Part shown: positions 25,873 to 35,815 of the stretch, piece after piece
Position numbering within the stretch: position 1 is the stretch's first letter
How the letters are laid out: every line of letters begins with the position of its first letter
From: Flavobacterium psychrotolerans
GTDB taxonomy: Bacteria > Bacteroidota > Bacteroidia > Flavobacteriales > Flavobacteriaceae
Assembly: GCF_003097635.1 (NCBI RefSeq)
Contig: NZ_QCZI01000007.1
Coordinates: 62,001 to 126,000, forward strand
Direction: 5' to 3'
Length of the DNA: 64,000 nt
Program-made: the position numbers and the translations under genes
Notes under the pieces: generated by a model
The model's database searches: none
Told to the model about the DNA's origin: nothing
What the model saw: the letters and a program-made list of their open reading frames with translations, nothing else

Positions 25873-26373
25873 TTATTTCTGGTATAATAACGACTGAAAA
25901 GTTTCAAAGGAAACCGTTTCGTCATCGTTTATAAAATACTTAATTAAAACCTCTCCCCAATAAACGCCATCGCTGTAATCAGCAATAATCCATCGGTGAT
26001 TCAGGATTTTAATTTTGTTGATGATGAATTTTTGCTCCCCTATTTGATCTTGTCCTGTGTAGGGATTTCCTTTTAGATTGTCATTTAAATCCATCAATTT
26101 CTCTTTCACATACGGAATCAATTTTTCGTAGGCAATTGTTTTTTTTGAATTTTCAGAATCAAAGTAATTTTGAGCATTCTCATTATTTTCTAACGAAAAA
26201 TAGTTAGCATCAGCCAATTTTGCTGTTATGGAGTTGATGCTATCTTTAAACTTCGTATTCGTTTTCTTGAATTGTGTTTCCTCAAAAGTCGCACGTTTAC
26301 TGTAATACATGTATGTAAAAACGTTCATTAAAACAGCTAAAATTAAGAGGTAAAGGAATAATGACTTTTTCAT
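25873..26373 (-). CDS. Conserved single-pass membrane or exported protein, function unknown
   Basis: The 166-residue protein has an N-terminal hydrophobic segment (SLFLYLLILAVLMNVFTYMYY) and a helical, charged linker at about residues 30-80. The C-terminal alpha/beta part ends with IKILNHRWIIADYSDGVYWG and EVLIKYFINDDETVSFETFQ. This pattern is recognised from Flavobacterial genomes, where it is annotated as hypothetical or loosely as hydrolase, but no catalytic motif is visible. It lies 3 bp after the MBL-fold gene on the same strand, so the two are surely co-transcribed. Confidence 0.7.
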   Translation of the reverse strand: MKKSLFLYLLILAVLMNVFTYMYYSKRATFEETQFKKTNTKFKDSINSITAKLADANYFSLENNENAQNYFDSENSKKTIAYEKLIPYVKEKLMDLNDNLKGNPYTGQDQIGEQKFIINKIKILNHRWIIADYSDGVYWGEVLIKYFINDDETVSFETFQSLLYQK

Positions 26374-26376
26374 TTT

Positions 26377-27141
26377 TTAAATATTAATTTCTAAATTATC
26401 GTAGGCTACAAAAACATTTTTGGGTAATTTTTTTTGAATGTCCTCATGGAATCCAAAAATATGGCTAATATGGGTTAAATATGCTTTTTCTGGTTGGATT
26501 AAAGCAATAAAATCTAACGCTTCTACCAAATTAAAATGAGTATTATGATGTTCTTCCCGAAGTGCATTTACCACCAAGACTTTCAATCCTCGCAACTTAT
26601 CGATTTCGGTTTGATCAATCGTTTTGACATCTGTCAAATAAGCAAAATCATCAATCCTGTAACCAAAAATTTGAAGACTTCCGTGATAAGCATTGATTGG
26701 AATTGCCTTTTTATTTCCAATTGCAAAAGGCAAATCATTGACTACTTCAATAGGCACTACACTTGGTGCACCCGGATATTTATTTACGGTTTCAAAAATA
26801 TAATCAAACCGCCTTCTAAGATTATCAATCACTCTTTGGTGGGCATAAATTGGAATTTCGCCTTGTTTGAAATAAAAAGGTCGGATATCGTCCAATCCAG
26901 CCGTATGATCGGAATGCTCGTGTGTATAGAGAATTCCGTCCACTTTTTGACAATTCGATGCTAACATTTGCTGTCTAAAATCCGGTCCGCAATCAATCAC
27001 AAAAGAATGATTTCCCCAAGAAACCCAAACAGAAACCCTTAGTCTTTTATCTCTTAGGTCTTGGCTTTTGCAAACAGAATGGTGACTCCCAATAACTGGA
27101 ATTCCTTGAGATGTTCCTGTCCCTAAAAAATATACTTTCAA
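26377..27141 (-). CDS. MBL-fold metallohydrolase (PhnP-like)
   Basis: The 254-residue protein opens MKVYFLGTGTSQGIPVIGS and carries the metallo-beta-lactamase motif THEHSDHTAGLDD (HxHxDH). Further metal ligands are VIDCGPDFRQQM, NAYHGSLQIF and LTHISHIFG. The closest recognised subgroup is the PhnP/RNase Z-like phosphodiesterase class, which suggests a cyclic nucleotide or phosphodiester substrate, not specified further. The start is TTG (27139-27141). No in-frame ATG precedes the conserved VYFLGTG strand, so TTG initiation is well supported. Confidence 0.88.
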   Translation of the reverse strand: MKVYFLGTGTSQGIPVIGSHHSVCKSQDLRDKRLRVSVWVSWGNHSFVIDCGPDFRQQMLASNCQKVDGILYTHEHSDHTAGLDDIRPFYFKQGEIPIYAHQRVIDNLRRRFDYIFETVNKYPGAPSVVPIEVVNDLPFAIGNKKAIPINAYHGSLQIFGYRIDDFAYLTDVKTIDQTEIDKLRGLKVLVVNALREEHHNTHFNLVEALDFIALIQPEKAYLTHISHIFGFHEDIQKKLPKNVFVAYDNLEINI

Positions 27142-27201
27142 CTATGTTATTTTTTTTACAAAAATAGCATTAATTCTCATTTCTTAAAGCCCTTATTTAA
27201 T

Positions 27202-27209
27202 TAACTTTG
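27202..27209 (+). promoter_or_regulatory. Candidate -7 element upstream of the 486-residue gene
   Basis: TAACTTTG fits TAnnTTTG and lies 29 bp before the ATG at 27238. No clear -33 TTTG was seen at the consensus distance. Confidence 0.4.
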
Positions 27210-27237
27210 TAATGTATTTTTTAGGAAAAGCAAAGAA

Positions 27238-28698
27238 ATGGATAAAGAAATAAAACTAAAAGGCGACAAGGTCATCGAACAGGTTCCTTCTATAAAAGAT
27301 AAAGCGCTTCGAATTAACTTGAACGATAATATCTATGGGACTTTTGCTGAAATTGGTGCAGGACAAGAAACGGTAAGACATTTTTTTAGATCTGGAGGTT
27401 CTTCTGGAACCATTGCAAAAGCGATGTCGGCTTACGATAAAGATTTCAGTGACGCAATATATGGGATTGAAGAAGATGGTCGTTATGTAACCGAAAGTCG
27501 TCTAAAAAAAATGCTTTCCCTTGAAAGCACCTTGATTGAAAAACGTTTGAGCAGGGACAAGCATCCCAACAAAATGTTTTTTTGCTATGCCAATACCGTT
27601 GCCACTATCGATTTTGCAAAACAATTTAAAGGCCATGGCTGGGTTGGGATTCGGTATCAAATTGAACCCGATGAGGATTTTAACGACATCATTATTCATA
27701 TTCGATTTAAGGAAACCGATGCTAAATTACAGCAGGAAACTTTAGGGATATTAGGAGTGAATTTAATTTATGGGGCTTATTATAAATATGAAGATCCAAA
27801 AAAATTGTTGCGTTATCTATACGACCATCTCGACAAAGACCAATTAGAGATAGACACCATTAATTTCTCGGGTCCACGTTTTGCCCATGTAGACAATCGT
27901 TTAATGAGTTTACAATTGGTGAAAAATGGCATGACCGATGCGGTAATGTTTAATCCCGAAGGAAAAAATATTCTTCCAGCAACCATTCTTTACAAAAAAA
28001 ACATTTTGGCTTTAAGAGGAAGTTTTCGTCCGGTTACCAGTGTAAATATGGACATGTATGAACGCTCCCTAAAAATGTTTTTAGCAGAAAGCAAAGTACA
28101 AAAAGACAACACTTTGGTAGTTTTTGAAATCACGTTATCTAATCTTCGTTCTGAAGGTGAAATTGATGAAAGAGATTTTATGGATCGGGCAGAATTGCTT
28201 TGTGCATTAGGCCAAACGGTTATGATTTCTAATTTTCAGGAATACTATAAAGTGGTAGAATACTTCTCTAATTATACCAAAGCTCGAATGGGATTGGCGA
28301 TGGGTGTAAGTAATTTAGTCGATATTTTTGACGAAAAATATTACCGCCATTTGAGTGGTGGAATCCTTGAAGCATTTGGAAAATTATTCTACCGGGATTT
28401 GAAAGTTTTCTTGTATCCAATGATTGACGAAAACGGCAATATTATTACTTCTGAAAACCTAAAAGTGCATCCACGAATGAAAGAGTTATTTAAATTCTTT
28501 AAATTTAACGGAAAAGTGGTTGATATAGTTGACTATAACCCAGACAATCTGGAAGTATTCTCACGCGAAGTACTCAAAATGATTAGTCATGGAAAGCCGG
28601 GATGGGAAAAGATGTTGCCTGAAGGAATAGCCGAATTGATAAAAAAAGATCGCCTTTTTGGGTACGATCCAAATAAGGTTTTAGAGAATATGAAGTAA
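27238..28698 (+). CDS. Large conserved cytosolic protein of unknown function
   Basis: No known domain is recognised in these 486 residues. The protein is soluble, has no signal peptide, and appears mixed alpha/beta. Characteristic stretches are LNDNIYGTFAEIGAGQETVR and HFFRSGGSSGTIAKAMSAYD near the N-terminus, NKMFFCYANTVATIDFAKQF at about 115-134, and GILEAFGKLFYRDLKVFLYP around residue 380. Database labels of nicotinate-nucleotide adenylyltransferase or TonB receptor for relatives look unsupported, because neither a nucleotidyltransferase HxGH motif nor a barrel is visible. It is transcribed alone between a TAACTTTG element and a strong terminator. Confidence 0.75.
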   Translation: MDKEIKLKGDKVIEQVPSIKDKALRINLNDNIYGTFAEIGAGQETVRHFFRSGGSSGTIAKAMSAYDKDFSDAIYGIEEDGRYVTESRLKKMLSLESTLIEKRLSRDKHPNKMFFCYANTVATIDFAKQFKGHGWVGIRYQIEPDEDFNDIIIHIRFKETDAKLQQETLGILGVNLIYGAYYKYEDPKKLLRYLYDHLDKDQLEIDTINFSGPRFAHVDNRLMSLQLVKNGMTDAVMFNPEGKNILPATILYKKNILALRGSFRPVTSVNMDMYERSLKMFLAESKVQKDNTLVVFEITLSNLRSEGEIDERDFMDRAELLCALGQTVMISNFQEYYKVVEYFSNYTKARMGLAMGVSNLVDIFDEKYYRHLSGGILEAFGKLFYRDLKVFLYPMIDENGNIITSENLKVHPRMKELFKFFKFNGKVVDIVDYNPDNLEVFSREVLKMISHGKPGWEKMLPEGIAELIKKDRLFGYDPNKVLENMK

Positions 28699-28720
28699 GG
28701 AAGATTGTAGAAAAAGAGAA

Positions 28721-28778
28721 AAAAGAGCTAAGAGGAAAGATGTCACGAATAGTCTTTCCTCTTAGCTCTTATTTTTAT
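28721..28778. terminator. Long bidirectional terminator hairpin
   Basis: AAGAGCTAAGAGGAAAGA and its exact complement TCTTTCCTCTTAGCTCTT are separated by a 15-nt loop and followed by ATTTTT. The hairpin separates convergent genes. Confidence 0.9.
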
Positions 28779-28786
28779 CTGAAATT

Positions 28787-29239
28787 TTAGTCCAATATCT
28801 GTGCTGCGTGCGCTTTAGTTTTTACGTCTGAAATTACATTTTCAATAATTCCGTTTTCATCAATTACAAAAGTTGTTCGGTGAATGCCGTCGTATTCTTT
28901 ACCCATGAATTTTTTTGGCCCCCAAACTCCAAAGGATTGAATGACCGATTTATCTTCATCAGCTAATAATGGGAAAGGGAATTCGTATTTGTTTTTGAAA
29001 TTGGATTGTGATTTTGCATTGTCGGCACTTACGCCGAGAAGCGCATAATTATTTGCTTGGAAGCGTTCATAATTATCGCGTAAATCACAAGCTTCAGCCG
29101 TACAACCAGGCGTATTGGCTTTTGGATAAAAGAAAACCACTAGTTTTTTCCCTTTATAGTCTGATAACGAATGTGAATTTCCGTCTTGATCCAGTCCTGA
29201 AAAATCAGGTGCTTTGTCTCCTTTTTTTAGTGTTGTCAT
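28787..29239 (-). CDS. bcp: Thioredoxin-dependent thiol peroxidase (Bcp/PrxQ)
   Basis: Bcp reduces hydroperoxides with electrons from thioredoxin in the cytosol. The 150-residue protein has the PrxQ pattern with the peroxidatic Cys46 and resolving Cys51 five residues apart (NTPGCTAEACDLRD). The strand VVFFYPKA precedes it, and the active-site arginine is in TTFVIDENG's preceding segment (GIHRTTF). Length is typical. It is divergent from nth with about 100 bp between the starts, a place where oxidative-stress and DNA-repair genes could share control, though no operator was identified. Confidence 0.95.
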   Translation of the reverse strand: MTTLKKGDKAPDFSGLDQDGNSHSLSDYKGKKLVVFFYPKANTPGCTAEACDLRDNYERFQANNYALLGVSADNAKSQSNFKNKYEFPFPLLADEDKSVIQSFGVWGPKKFMGKEYDGIHRTTFVIDENGIIENVISDVKTKAHAAQILD

Positions 29240-29336
29240 TATTTAGATTTTTAAATTTATCATATTTGTCTTTACTATTGATTTTTTGCAATTGCCACTA
29301 AAATTACCTTATTTTACAGTTCAAAATTAAACTAAA

Positions 29337-29996
29337 ATGACCAAACGAGAACGTGTAACATTTGTTATAAATACGTTAAAAGAATTGTACCCCACCATTC
29401 CTATTCCTCTGGATCATAAAGATCCCTATACGTTGTTGATTGCGGTTTTGTTGTCAGCACAATGTACGGATGTTCGGGTGAATAAAATTACTCCCCTGCT
29501 TTTTGCAAAAGCAGACAACCCGTTTGATATGGTTAAAATGAGCGTTGAGGAAATTAAGGAAATCATTCGCCCTTGTGGTTTATCACCAATGAAGTCTAAA
29601 GGCATTCACGGTTTATCGAAAATTATCATTGAAAAATACGACGGAAAAGTACCCCAAAGTTATGAAGGTTTAGAGGAATTGCCTGCCGTAGGCCATAAAA
29701 CAGCAAGTGTTGTCATGTCTCAGGCATTTGGCGTTCCCGCGTTTCCTGTTGATACCCACATTCACCGATTGATGTATCGATGGAATTTGACAAATGGAAA
29801 AAATGTAATTCAAACTGAAAAAGATGCGAAAAGGATATTTCCAGAAGCCCTTTGGAATGAACTGCATTTGCAAATTATTTGGTACGGACGGGAATATTCG
29901 CCCGCAAGAGGTTGGGATTTAGAAAAAGACATTATTACCAAAACGATAGGAAGAAAAACAGTTCTGGAAACCTATAATAAAAAAATATCCCGGTAA
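29337..29996 (+). CDS. nth: Endonuclease III-type DNA glycosylase without the iron-sulfur motif
   Basis: The enzyme removes oxidised pyrimidines and nicks the abasic site. The helix-hairpin-helix LPAVGHKTASVV contains the catalytic Lys121, and the catalytic Asp139 is in PVDTHIHR, so the glycosylase/lyase centre is complete. E. coli Nth ends with a CX6CX2CX5C 4Fe-4S loop. Here the matching region reads GREYSPARGWDLEKDIITKT and contains no cysteine, so the cluster must be absent. The length (219 residues) is otherwise normal. A perfect terminator follows. Confidence 0.92.
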   Translation: MTKRERVTFVINTLKELYPTIPIPLDHKDPYTLLIAVLLSAQCTDVRVNKITPLLFAKADNPFDMVKMSVEEIKEIIRPCGLSPMKSKGIHGLSKIIIEKYDGKVPQSYEGLEELPAVGHKTASVVMSQAFGVPAFPVDTHIHRLMYRWNLTNGKNVIQTEKDAKRIFPEALWNELHLQIIWYGREYSPARGWDLEKDIITKTIGRKTVLETYNKKISR

Positions 29997-30015
29997 TTAC
30001 CGGGATGTTTTTTTT
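29985..30015. terminator. Terminator of nth
   Basis: ATCCCGGTAATTACCGGGAT is a perfect self-complementary stem followed by GTTTTTTTT. It also closes the convergent small gene. Confidence 0.9.
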
Positions 30016-30157
30016 AATTAGCTATCGTTTCTATATTCATCTTACCCACTTTAATAAAGCGCAATGCTTTTGAATAATTTAGTAAAAAAGAAATAGTTTC
30101 TTTTTTAGGTTTCATAGTTTTTGTAACTAATGTTTTTTTAGAGTAAATTTTTGCCAT
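30014..30157 (-). CDS. 47-residue basic protein next to the sigma factor
   Basis: The ATG at 30155-30157 (MAKIYSKKTLVTKTMKPKKE) is preferred to one 13 codons upstream. The protein has a Lys-rich N-terminal half and a helical C-terminal half (TISFLLNYSKALRFIKVGKM), with no cysteine or membrane segment. Its function is unknown. It lies 53 bp downstream of the ECF sigma factor gene on the same strand. I have the impression that a similar small gene follows this sigma factor in other Flavobacteria. That would suggest a linked role, but it is memory and inference. Confidence 0.6.
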   Translation of the reverse strand: MAKIYSKKTLVTKTMKPKKETISFLLNYSKALRFIKVGKMNIETIAN

Positions 30158-30210
30158 ATTGTAGTTTATAAATTTGTTACTACTACAACGTGACATTGTA
30201 TCAAATATTG

Positions 30211-30795
30211 TTAATTCGTTAAAATAATTTGATGTTTATCAATTACTTTTCTCAAATTCATTAAAGCATAACGCATTCTACCTAAAGCTGTATTGATACT
30301 GACTCCCGTCAATTCTGATATTTCTTTAAAACTTAAGTCTTGATAAATGCGCATCACTAATACTTCTTTTTGATCGTCTGGTAACTCTTCAATAATTTTC
30401 CTTAAATCTTTTTCGACTTGATCGGAAATCATTTGGTTCTCAATGGTCATGGAATGATCGGTCATGATAGAAAAGATAGAAAACTCCTCCGTTTCTCTAA
30501 ATAGAGGCATCTTTTTATTTCTCCTAAAATGGTCAATGATCAAATTATGGGCAATTCGCATCACCCAAGGTAAAAACTTACCTTCTTCGTTATAGGAATT
30601 AGATTTTAAGGTTTTAATGACTTTTATAAAAGTATCCTGAAAAATATCGTCCGAAATATCCCGATCCGAAATTTTAGAATAGATGAAGCCGAAAATTTTT
30701 GATTGGTGCCTATTAATTAATGTTGACAAAGCGCTTTCGTCGCCAGCCATATAATTTTTAACTAATAATGCATCTGGAATTTGTACGTTAACCAT
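30211..30795 (-). CDS. ECF-type RNA polymerase sigma factor
   Basis: The 194-residue protein has the two ECF domains. Region 2 spans about residues 20-95 (ALSTLINRHQSKIFGFIYSK, DIFQDTFIKVIKTL, FLPWVMRIAHNLIIDHFRR). Region 4 has the helix-turn-helix at about 140-185 (LPDDQKEVLVMRIYQDLSFK, EISELTGVSINTALGRMRYA). It directs RNA polymerase to a subset of promoters. No anti-sigma factor gene with a zinc motif or membrane segment is adjacent, unlike most ECF factors. Control may depend on expression level or on the small gene downstream. Confidence 0.92.
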   Translation of the reverse strand: MVNVQIPDALLVKNYMAGDESALSTLINRHQSKIFGFIYSKISDRDISDDIFQDTFIKVIKTLKSNSYNEEGKFLPWVMRIAHNLIIDHFRRNKKMPLFRETEEFSIFSIMTDHSMTIENQMISDQVEKDLRKIIEELPDDQKEVLVMRIYQDLSFKEISELTGVSINTALGRMRYALMNLRKVIDKHQIILTN

Positions 30796-31189
30796 AAAAT
30801 TACCTTTTAATTTTTCATTAAAAAAATTTCGAGAAGTCTCTCTAAAAAGTAGTTTTTATTATAGGCGAATGTTAAAGTTGAATTAAATAATAACCAAATA
30901 TAGCATAAAAAAATTTCATTAAGCAAACATTAACTTTAAAATTAACAGTTGATACACAATAAAAAAATAAAAAAGCTTACATTTACTGACCTTACGTAGG
31001 ATATGCAAATAAAAACTGCATATTAAGTTAAGCAACATTTTTGTAATTAATTTTGATTGTTAAATCCTTCAATAGTTGCAGAATTCAAAGCAGAATATCT
31101 CCTTTTTCTGTTGTACCAAATAATTAGTTTTACAGTATTACTTTATCACTTTATAATTAATTATCTTTGCGAATATTCTCTTTTTACCT
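30796..31189. other. Non-coding gap between divergent sigma-factor and uvrA genes
   Basis: The stretch is AT-rich and holds no convincing gene. TATCTTTG at 31162-31169 fits the -7 element of the uvrA promoter. No hairpin, direct repeat or RNA gene stood out. Confidence 0.6.
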
Positions 31190-33979
31190 ATGCTTACAAA
31201 GGACATTACAACACTCGACCCCAAAAAAAACATTATCATTAAAGGCGCTCAAGTTCACAACTTGAAAAATCTCGATGTAGCTATTCCTAGAAACAAATTA
31301 GTGGTTATTACCGGACTTTCAGGTTCCGGAAAATCGAGTTTGGCTTTTGACACTTTATATGCTGAAGGACAACGAAGATATGTAGAGAGTTTGTCTTCTT
31401 ATGCCCGACAATTTCTTGGACGATTAGACAAACCAAAAGTAGAATACATCAAAGGGATTGCACCTGCTATTGCCATTGAACAAAAAGTAAATACGACCAA
31501 TGCCCGTTCCACCGTTGGAACATCCACAGAAATCTACGATTATTTAAAATTACTTTTTGCGAGAATCGGCAAAACCTATTCGCCAATTTCTGGCCATGAA
31601 GTCAAGAAAAATACCGTTACCGACGTCATCAATGCCGTAAAATCATTTGAATTGGAAAGCAAATGGTTGCTCCTGTCCCCTATTCATCTGGAAGAGGGCA
31701 GAAAACTGGAAGACAAACTAAAAGTGTTACTCCAGCAAGGATTTGCTCGTATACTAGTAAATAATGAGATGGTGCGTTTAGATGAAATAGACCAACATTC
31801 ATTAGACAACAAAGACATAGTACTCATCATTGACAGAATCGTAGTAAAAGAAGAGGATGAATTTTACAATCGATTGTCTGATGCCGTACAGACCGCATTT
31901 TTTGAAGGAAAGGGAATTTGCTACTTGCAAGAATTAAATTCGGACAAACGATTTACATTCAGCAATAATTTTGAACTCGATAGCATTACATTTTTGGAAC
32001 CGAATGTGCACCTTTTCAGTTTCAATAATCCGTATGGAGCTTGTCCCGTTTGCGAGGGTTATGGCAATATCATTGGGATTGATGAAGAATTAGTGATTCC
32101 AAACACCGCATTGTCCATATATGAAAATGCCATTTATGCGTGGCGCGGAGATAGCATGAGTTGGTATCGCGACGAATTGATAAACAACGCCTACAAATTT
32201 GATTTTCCTATCCATAAGCCCTACTATCAATTTACGGAAGAGCAAAAAGAAATTCTCTGGAATGGAAACAGCTATTTTATGGGACTGAATGATTTCTTCA
32301 AGGAACTGGAAGAGAAAAATTACAAAATTCAAAATCGGGTTATGCTTTCGCGTTATCGGGGAAAAACCAAATGCTATTCCTGCAAAGGCAAGCGCTTACG
32401 AATTGAGGCTTCTTATGTAAAAATTGACGGAAAAACCGTTTCTGATTTGGTGGATTTACCCATCAAAAAACTGGTTTCATTTTTTGACGGATTGCAACTG
32501 AATGATTTTGACCAAAAAGTAGCCAAACGTCTTCTCATAGAAATCAACAACCGTTTACGCTTTTTAGTGGAAGTCGGGTTGGATTATTTGACCTTAAACA
32601 GAAATTCAGCGACGCTTTCCGGTGGAGAATCCCAACGCATCAATTTGGCAACTTCGTTAGGAAGCAGTTTGGTAGGATCCATGTACATTCTGGATGAACC
32701 CAGCATAGGCTTACACCCAAAAGATACCGAACGCTTGATAAAAGTCTTGCTTTCACTTCGCGATTTGGGCAATACCGTAATTGTGGTAGAACACGATGAG
32801 GATATCATGAAAGCCGCCGACATGATTATAGATATTGGTCCTGAAGCGGGAACTCATGGTGGCGAATTGGTTGCGCAAGGAACATTTGCTGAAATCTTGA
32901 AATCGACTTCTTTAACTTCAAAATATTTGAATGGCGATTTAAAAATTGAAGTGCCTCGAATCAGACGAAAATGGGGAACGTACATCGAAATTATTGGTGC
33001 TCGAGAGAACAATTTGCAAAATGTGGATGTCAAATTTCCTTTGGAAGTGCTGACCGTAATTACAGGAGTTTCGGGAAGCGGAAAAAGCACCTTGGTCAAG
33101 AAAATCCTGTTTCCGGCCATGCAAAAAAAATTAGATGGAGTTGGTGAAAAAGCAGGACAATTCACGGAGATGCGTGGCTATTACCACAAAATCCAACATA
33201 TCGAATACGTTGATCAAAACCCAATTGGAAGAAGTTCCCGTTCTAATCCTGTAACTTATATTAAAGCTTATGATGACATTCGGGATTTGTATGCCAAGGA
33301 AAAGCTAGCTAAAATTAGAGGCTATCAGCCCAAACATTTCTCTTTTAATGTCGATGGCGGGCGTTGTGAAACCTGCAAAGGCGAAGGTTCCATCAATGTA
33401 GAAATGGTTTTTATGGCCGATGTCTCCTTGCCTTGCGATACCTGCAACGGAAAACGTTTTAAAAAGGAAGTGCTCGAAATCTATTTTGAAGGCAAGAATA
33501 TTGACGATATTTTGACCATGACTATTGATGATGCGGTTACTTTTTTTACAGAAACAAAGCAAACCAAAATCTCACAAAAACTGCAACCTTTACAAGATGT
33601 TGGCTTGGGTTATGTACAATTGGGGCAATCGTCTTCTACGCTTTCCGGCGGTGAAGCCCAACGTATCAAATTGGCTTCGTTTCTGGTAAAAGGAAGCACG
33701 AAAGAAAAAGCGTTATTTGTATTTGACGAACCCACAACGGGATTGCATTTTCACGACATCAAAAAACTATTGACTTCTTTTGATGCCTTAATTGATAAAG
33801 GACATTCCATTATCGTGATAGAACACAACCTGGATTTGATAAAATGCGCCGATTGGATTATTGATATTGGCCCAGAAGGCGGAGAAAACGGCGGTCAAAT
33901 TCTTGCTATTGGAACTCCTGAAGAAATCATCAAAAACCAAGACTCAATTACTGGTAAATATTTGAAGGAAAAGCTGTGA
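31190..33979 (+). CDS. uvrA: Excinuclease ABC subunit A
   Basis: UvrA is the ABC-type ATPase that finds bulky DNA lesions and loads UvrB in nucleotide excision repair. Both ATPase modules are present. Module one has Walker [14 protein letters not shown] and signature LSGGESQRI with [10 protein letters not shown]. Module two has [10 protein letters not shown] and [12 protein letters not shown] with [10 protein letters not shown]. Zinc-binding pairs are visible as [12 protein letters not shown], and CETCKGEG...CDTCNGKR. The 929 residues are close to the usual 940. The DNA-binding and UvrB-binding insertions appear complete. Confidence 0.96.
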   Translation: MLTKDITTLDPKKNIIIKGAQVHNLKNLDVAIPRNKLVVITGLSGSGKSSLAFDTLYAEGQRRYVESLSSYARQFLGRLDKPKVEYIKGIAPAIAIEQKVNTTNARSTVGTSTEIYDYLKLLFARIGKTYSPISGHEVKKNTVTDVINAVKSFELESKWLLLSPIHLEEGRKLEDKLKVLLQQGFARILVNNEMVRLDEIDQHSLDNKDIVLIIDRIVVKEEDEFYNRLSDAVQTAFFEGKGICYLQELNSDKRFTFSNNFELDSITFLEPNVHLFSFNNPYGACPVCEGYGNIIGIDEELVIPNTALSIYENAIYAWRGDSMSWYRDELINNAYKFDFPIHKPYYQFTEEQKEILWNGNSYFMGLNDFFKELEEKNYKIQNRVMLSRYRGKTKCYSCKGKRLRIEASYVKIDGKTVSDLVDLPIKKLVSFFDGLQLNDFDQKVAKRLLIEINNRLRFLVEVGLDYLTLNRNSATLSGGESQRINLATSLGSSLVGSMYILDEPSIGLHPKDTERLIKVLLSLRDLGNTVIVVEHDEDIMKAADMIIDIGPEAGTHGGELVAQGTFAEILKSTSLTSKYLNGDLKIEVPRIRRKWGTYIEIIGARENNLQNVDVKFPLEVLTVITGVSGSGKSTLVKKILFPAMQKKLDGVGEKAGQFTEMRGYYHKIQHIEYVDQNPIGRSSRSNPVTYIKAYDDIRDLYAKEKLAKIRGYQPKHFSFNVDGGRCETCKGEGSINVEMVFMADVSLPCDTCNGKRFKKEVLEIYFEGKNIDDILTMTIDDAVTFFTETKQTKISQKLQPLQDVGLGYVQLGQSSSTLSGGEAQRIKLASFLVKGSTKEKALFVFDEPTTGLHFHDIKKLLTSFDALIDKGHSIIVIEHNLDLIKCADWIIDIGPEGGENGGQILAIGTPEEIIKNQDSITGKYLKEKL

Positions 33980-33998
33980 AAATTAATTTTCTAATTAT

Positions 33999-35174
33999 TT
34001 ACTCTTTTCTCCACTTTTTAGTTTCCTCAAAAACGTATTCTAAAATCCGAGCTTCTTTTTCGTCAAAATCGACGTGACGGCGTGACATTACAATTCTTGC
34101 GGTTTCAAACGCTTTTTTGGTAATATAAGTGGTAAAACCAGATGCGCCACCCCAAGAGAAACTCGGGATGAAATTACGAGGGAATCCGCTACCAAAAATA
34201 TTGGTACTCACTCCCACTACGGTTCCTGTGTTGAACATCGTATTTATACCGCATTTACTATGGTCCCCCATCATTAATCCGCAAAACTGAAGTCCTGTTT
34301 TCTTGAAACCTTCGGTTTCATAACTCCACAACTTCACTTCTTCATAATTGTTCTTTAGGTTTGAATTGTTGCTGTCTGCTCCAATATTGCACCATTCCCC
34401 CAAAACCGAATTTCCTAAAAATCCGTCATGCCCTTTGTTCGAATATCCAAAAAGGACTGAATTATTTACTTCTCCTCCAATGCGGCAATGCGGCCCAACC
34501 GTAGTGGCGCCATATACTTTGGTAGCTAGTTTTACTTGGGCTTCTTCACATAAGGCAAATGGCCCACGAATTACGGAACCTTCCATGATTTCGGAGTTTT
34601 TTCCAATATAGATAGGCCCAGTGGATGCATTTAAAGTAACAAATTCCAGTTTTGCCCCTTCTTCAATAAAAATATTTTCAGGAGAAATCACGTTGACACT
34701 TTTAGGAATGGGTTGTGATTTCCGGTCTTCCGTTAAAAGTTCAAAATCTTCTCGGATTGCAGCATCATTTTTGGCAAATATATCCCAAGGATTGGCAACA
34801 AAAAGACAGTCCTCATTGTATTCAATAATTTCATACTCGTTAAAATCGACTTCTTCCTGAGATTCTTGCGTAAAAAAAGCAATGACCTCATCCCCTTTGA
34901 AAATAGCTTGATTGGGCTCAAGATTAGAAACCATTTCTGACAAAATCTCATTGGGTAAAAAGGAAGCATTAATCATTACGTTTTCTTCCATTTCGACCAT
35001 TGGATATTTTTCGGACAAATATTCTTCCGTTAATGTTGTGGTAGTAGACCCTAAATGTCTTTCCCATTTTTCACGAATAGTTAAAATCCCGATGCGAATG
35101 TCTGCTACTGGACGCGTGAAAGTAAAAGGGAGTAATGCAGTTCTAACCGTTCCGTCAAAAAGGATATAGTTCAT
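33999..35174 (-). CDS. GlmU-like putative sugar nucleotidyltransferase with left-handed beta-helix
   Basis: The 391-residue protein has a degenerate nucleotidyltransferase-like N-terminal half (MNYILFDGTVRTALLPFTFT, RPVADIRIGI). The C-terminal half is a left-handed parallel beta-helix with hexapeptide-type turns (IYIGKNSEIMEGSVIRGPFA, GEVNNSVLFGYSNKGHDGFL, GDHSKCGINTMFNTGTVVG). The family is annotated as GlmU-like in Bacteroidota. The usual GlmU N-terminal signature LAAGxGTRMxS is absent, so UDP-GlcNAc pyrophosphorylase activity should not be assumed. It lies downstream of rpmE2 on the same strand, about 150 bp after its stop codon. Confidence 0.85.
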   Translation of the reverse strand: MNYILFDGTVRTALLPFTFTRPVADIRIGILTIREKWERHLGSTTTTLTEEYLSEKYPMVEMEENVMINASFLPNEILSEMVSNLEPNQAIFKGDEVIAFFTQESQEEVDFNEYEIIEYNEDCLFVANPWDIFAKNDAAIREDFELLTEDRKSQPIPKSVNVISPENIFIEEGAKLEFVTLNASTGPIYIGKNSEIMEGSVIRGPFALCEEAQVKLATKVYGATTVGPHCRIGGEVNNSVLFGYSNKGHDGFLGNSVLGEWCNIGADSNNSNLKNNYEEVKLWSYETEGFKKTGLQFCGLMMGDHSKCGINTMFNTGTVVGVSTNIFGSGFPRNFIPSFSWGGASGFTTYITKKAFETARIVMSRRHVDFDEKEARILEYVFEETKKWRKE

Positions 35175-35266
35175 AATATTTATTGTTAGAGACGATGCAT
35201 TGCATCGCCAGTACTTTATACAGGTATCAAAGTTACGAAGTTAAAGAATAAAATAATCAATATAAA

Positions 35267-35297
35267 ATAAAAAAGCCTCGCAAATTGCGAGGCTTAA
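35267..35297 (-). terminator. Terminator of rpmE2
   Basis: AAGCCTCGCAAaTTGCGAGGCTT with a T-rich run on the minus strand, directly after the rpmE2 stop. Confidence 0.85.
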
Positions 35298-35320
35298 TGC
35301 TATTTAAAAATCGATAAATA

Positions 35321-35572
35321 TTATTTAGCGTGTTTAGCGTATTTGGTTTTAAATTTATCAATACGACCTGCTGTATCAATAAGTTTAGATTTACCAGTAT
35401 AAAAAGGATGAGAAGTTCTGGAAATTTCCATTTTTACAACTGGGTATTCAACACCGTCAACTGTAATTGTTTCTCTAGTATCTGCAGTAGATTTAGTGAT
35501 AAAAACATCTTCATTTGACATGTCTTTAAAAGCAACTAATCTGTAATTTTCTGGGTGAACTCCTTTTTTCAT
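35321..35572 (-). CDS. rpmE2: 50S ribosomal protein L31 type B
   Basis: The 83-residue protein [20 protein letters not shown] is the type B form of L31. It has no CxxC zinc motif and has the longer loop ([13 protein letters not shown] analogue, [18 protein letters not shown]), then [20 protein letters not shown] and a basic tail. Type B often replaces zinc-containing L31 under zinc limitation. In Bacteroidota it is commonly the only L31, so constitutive expression is likely. No Zur box was recognised in the 240-bp upstream gap, which is otherwise non-coding. Confidence 0.95.
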   Translation of the reverse strand: MKKGVHPENYRLVAFKDMSNEDVFITKSTADTRETITVDGVEYPVVKMEISRTSHPFYTGKSKLIDTAGRIDKFKTKYAKHAK

Positions 35573-35815
35573 CTTGTGAATCTTTTTATTTGATTGATTA
35601 TAACTTGTTTTGAAGCTTTTCTTTTAACAGAAAAGGTATAAACACATTATAATTTTTTGTTTTTACTTTATTATTTTGAGTGTGCAAATTTACAATTATT
35701 TTTCAATAATCAAATCTTTACTTGTTTTTTTTTCGTGAATATCTAAAAGGTTTTTTGACCGCATAATAATGGGAATTGTTATATTTGTAGATTAATTTTA
35801 AACAACATCTGTTTT

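Noticed and set aside
31057..31242. Open frame of 61 codons before uvrA
   Set aside because: It has a non-ATG start, overlaps the uvrA start and promoter, and its translation resembles random AT-rich DNA.
35189..35210. Short palindrome CGATGCATTGCATCG upstream of the GlmU-like gene
   Set aside because: It resembles worn intergenic repeats and shows no link to a regulator; too short to call an operator.
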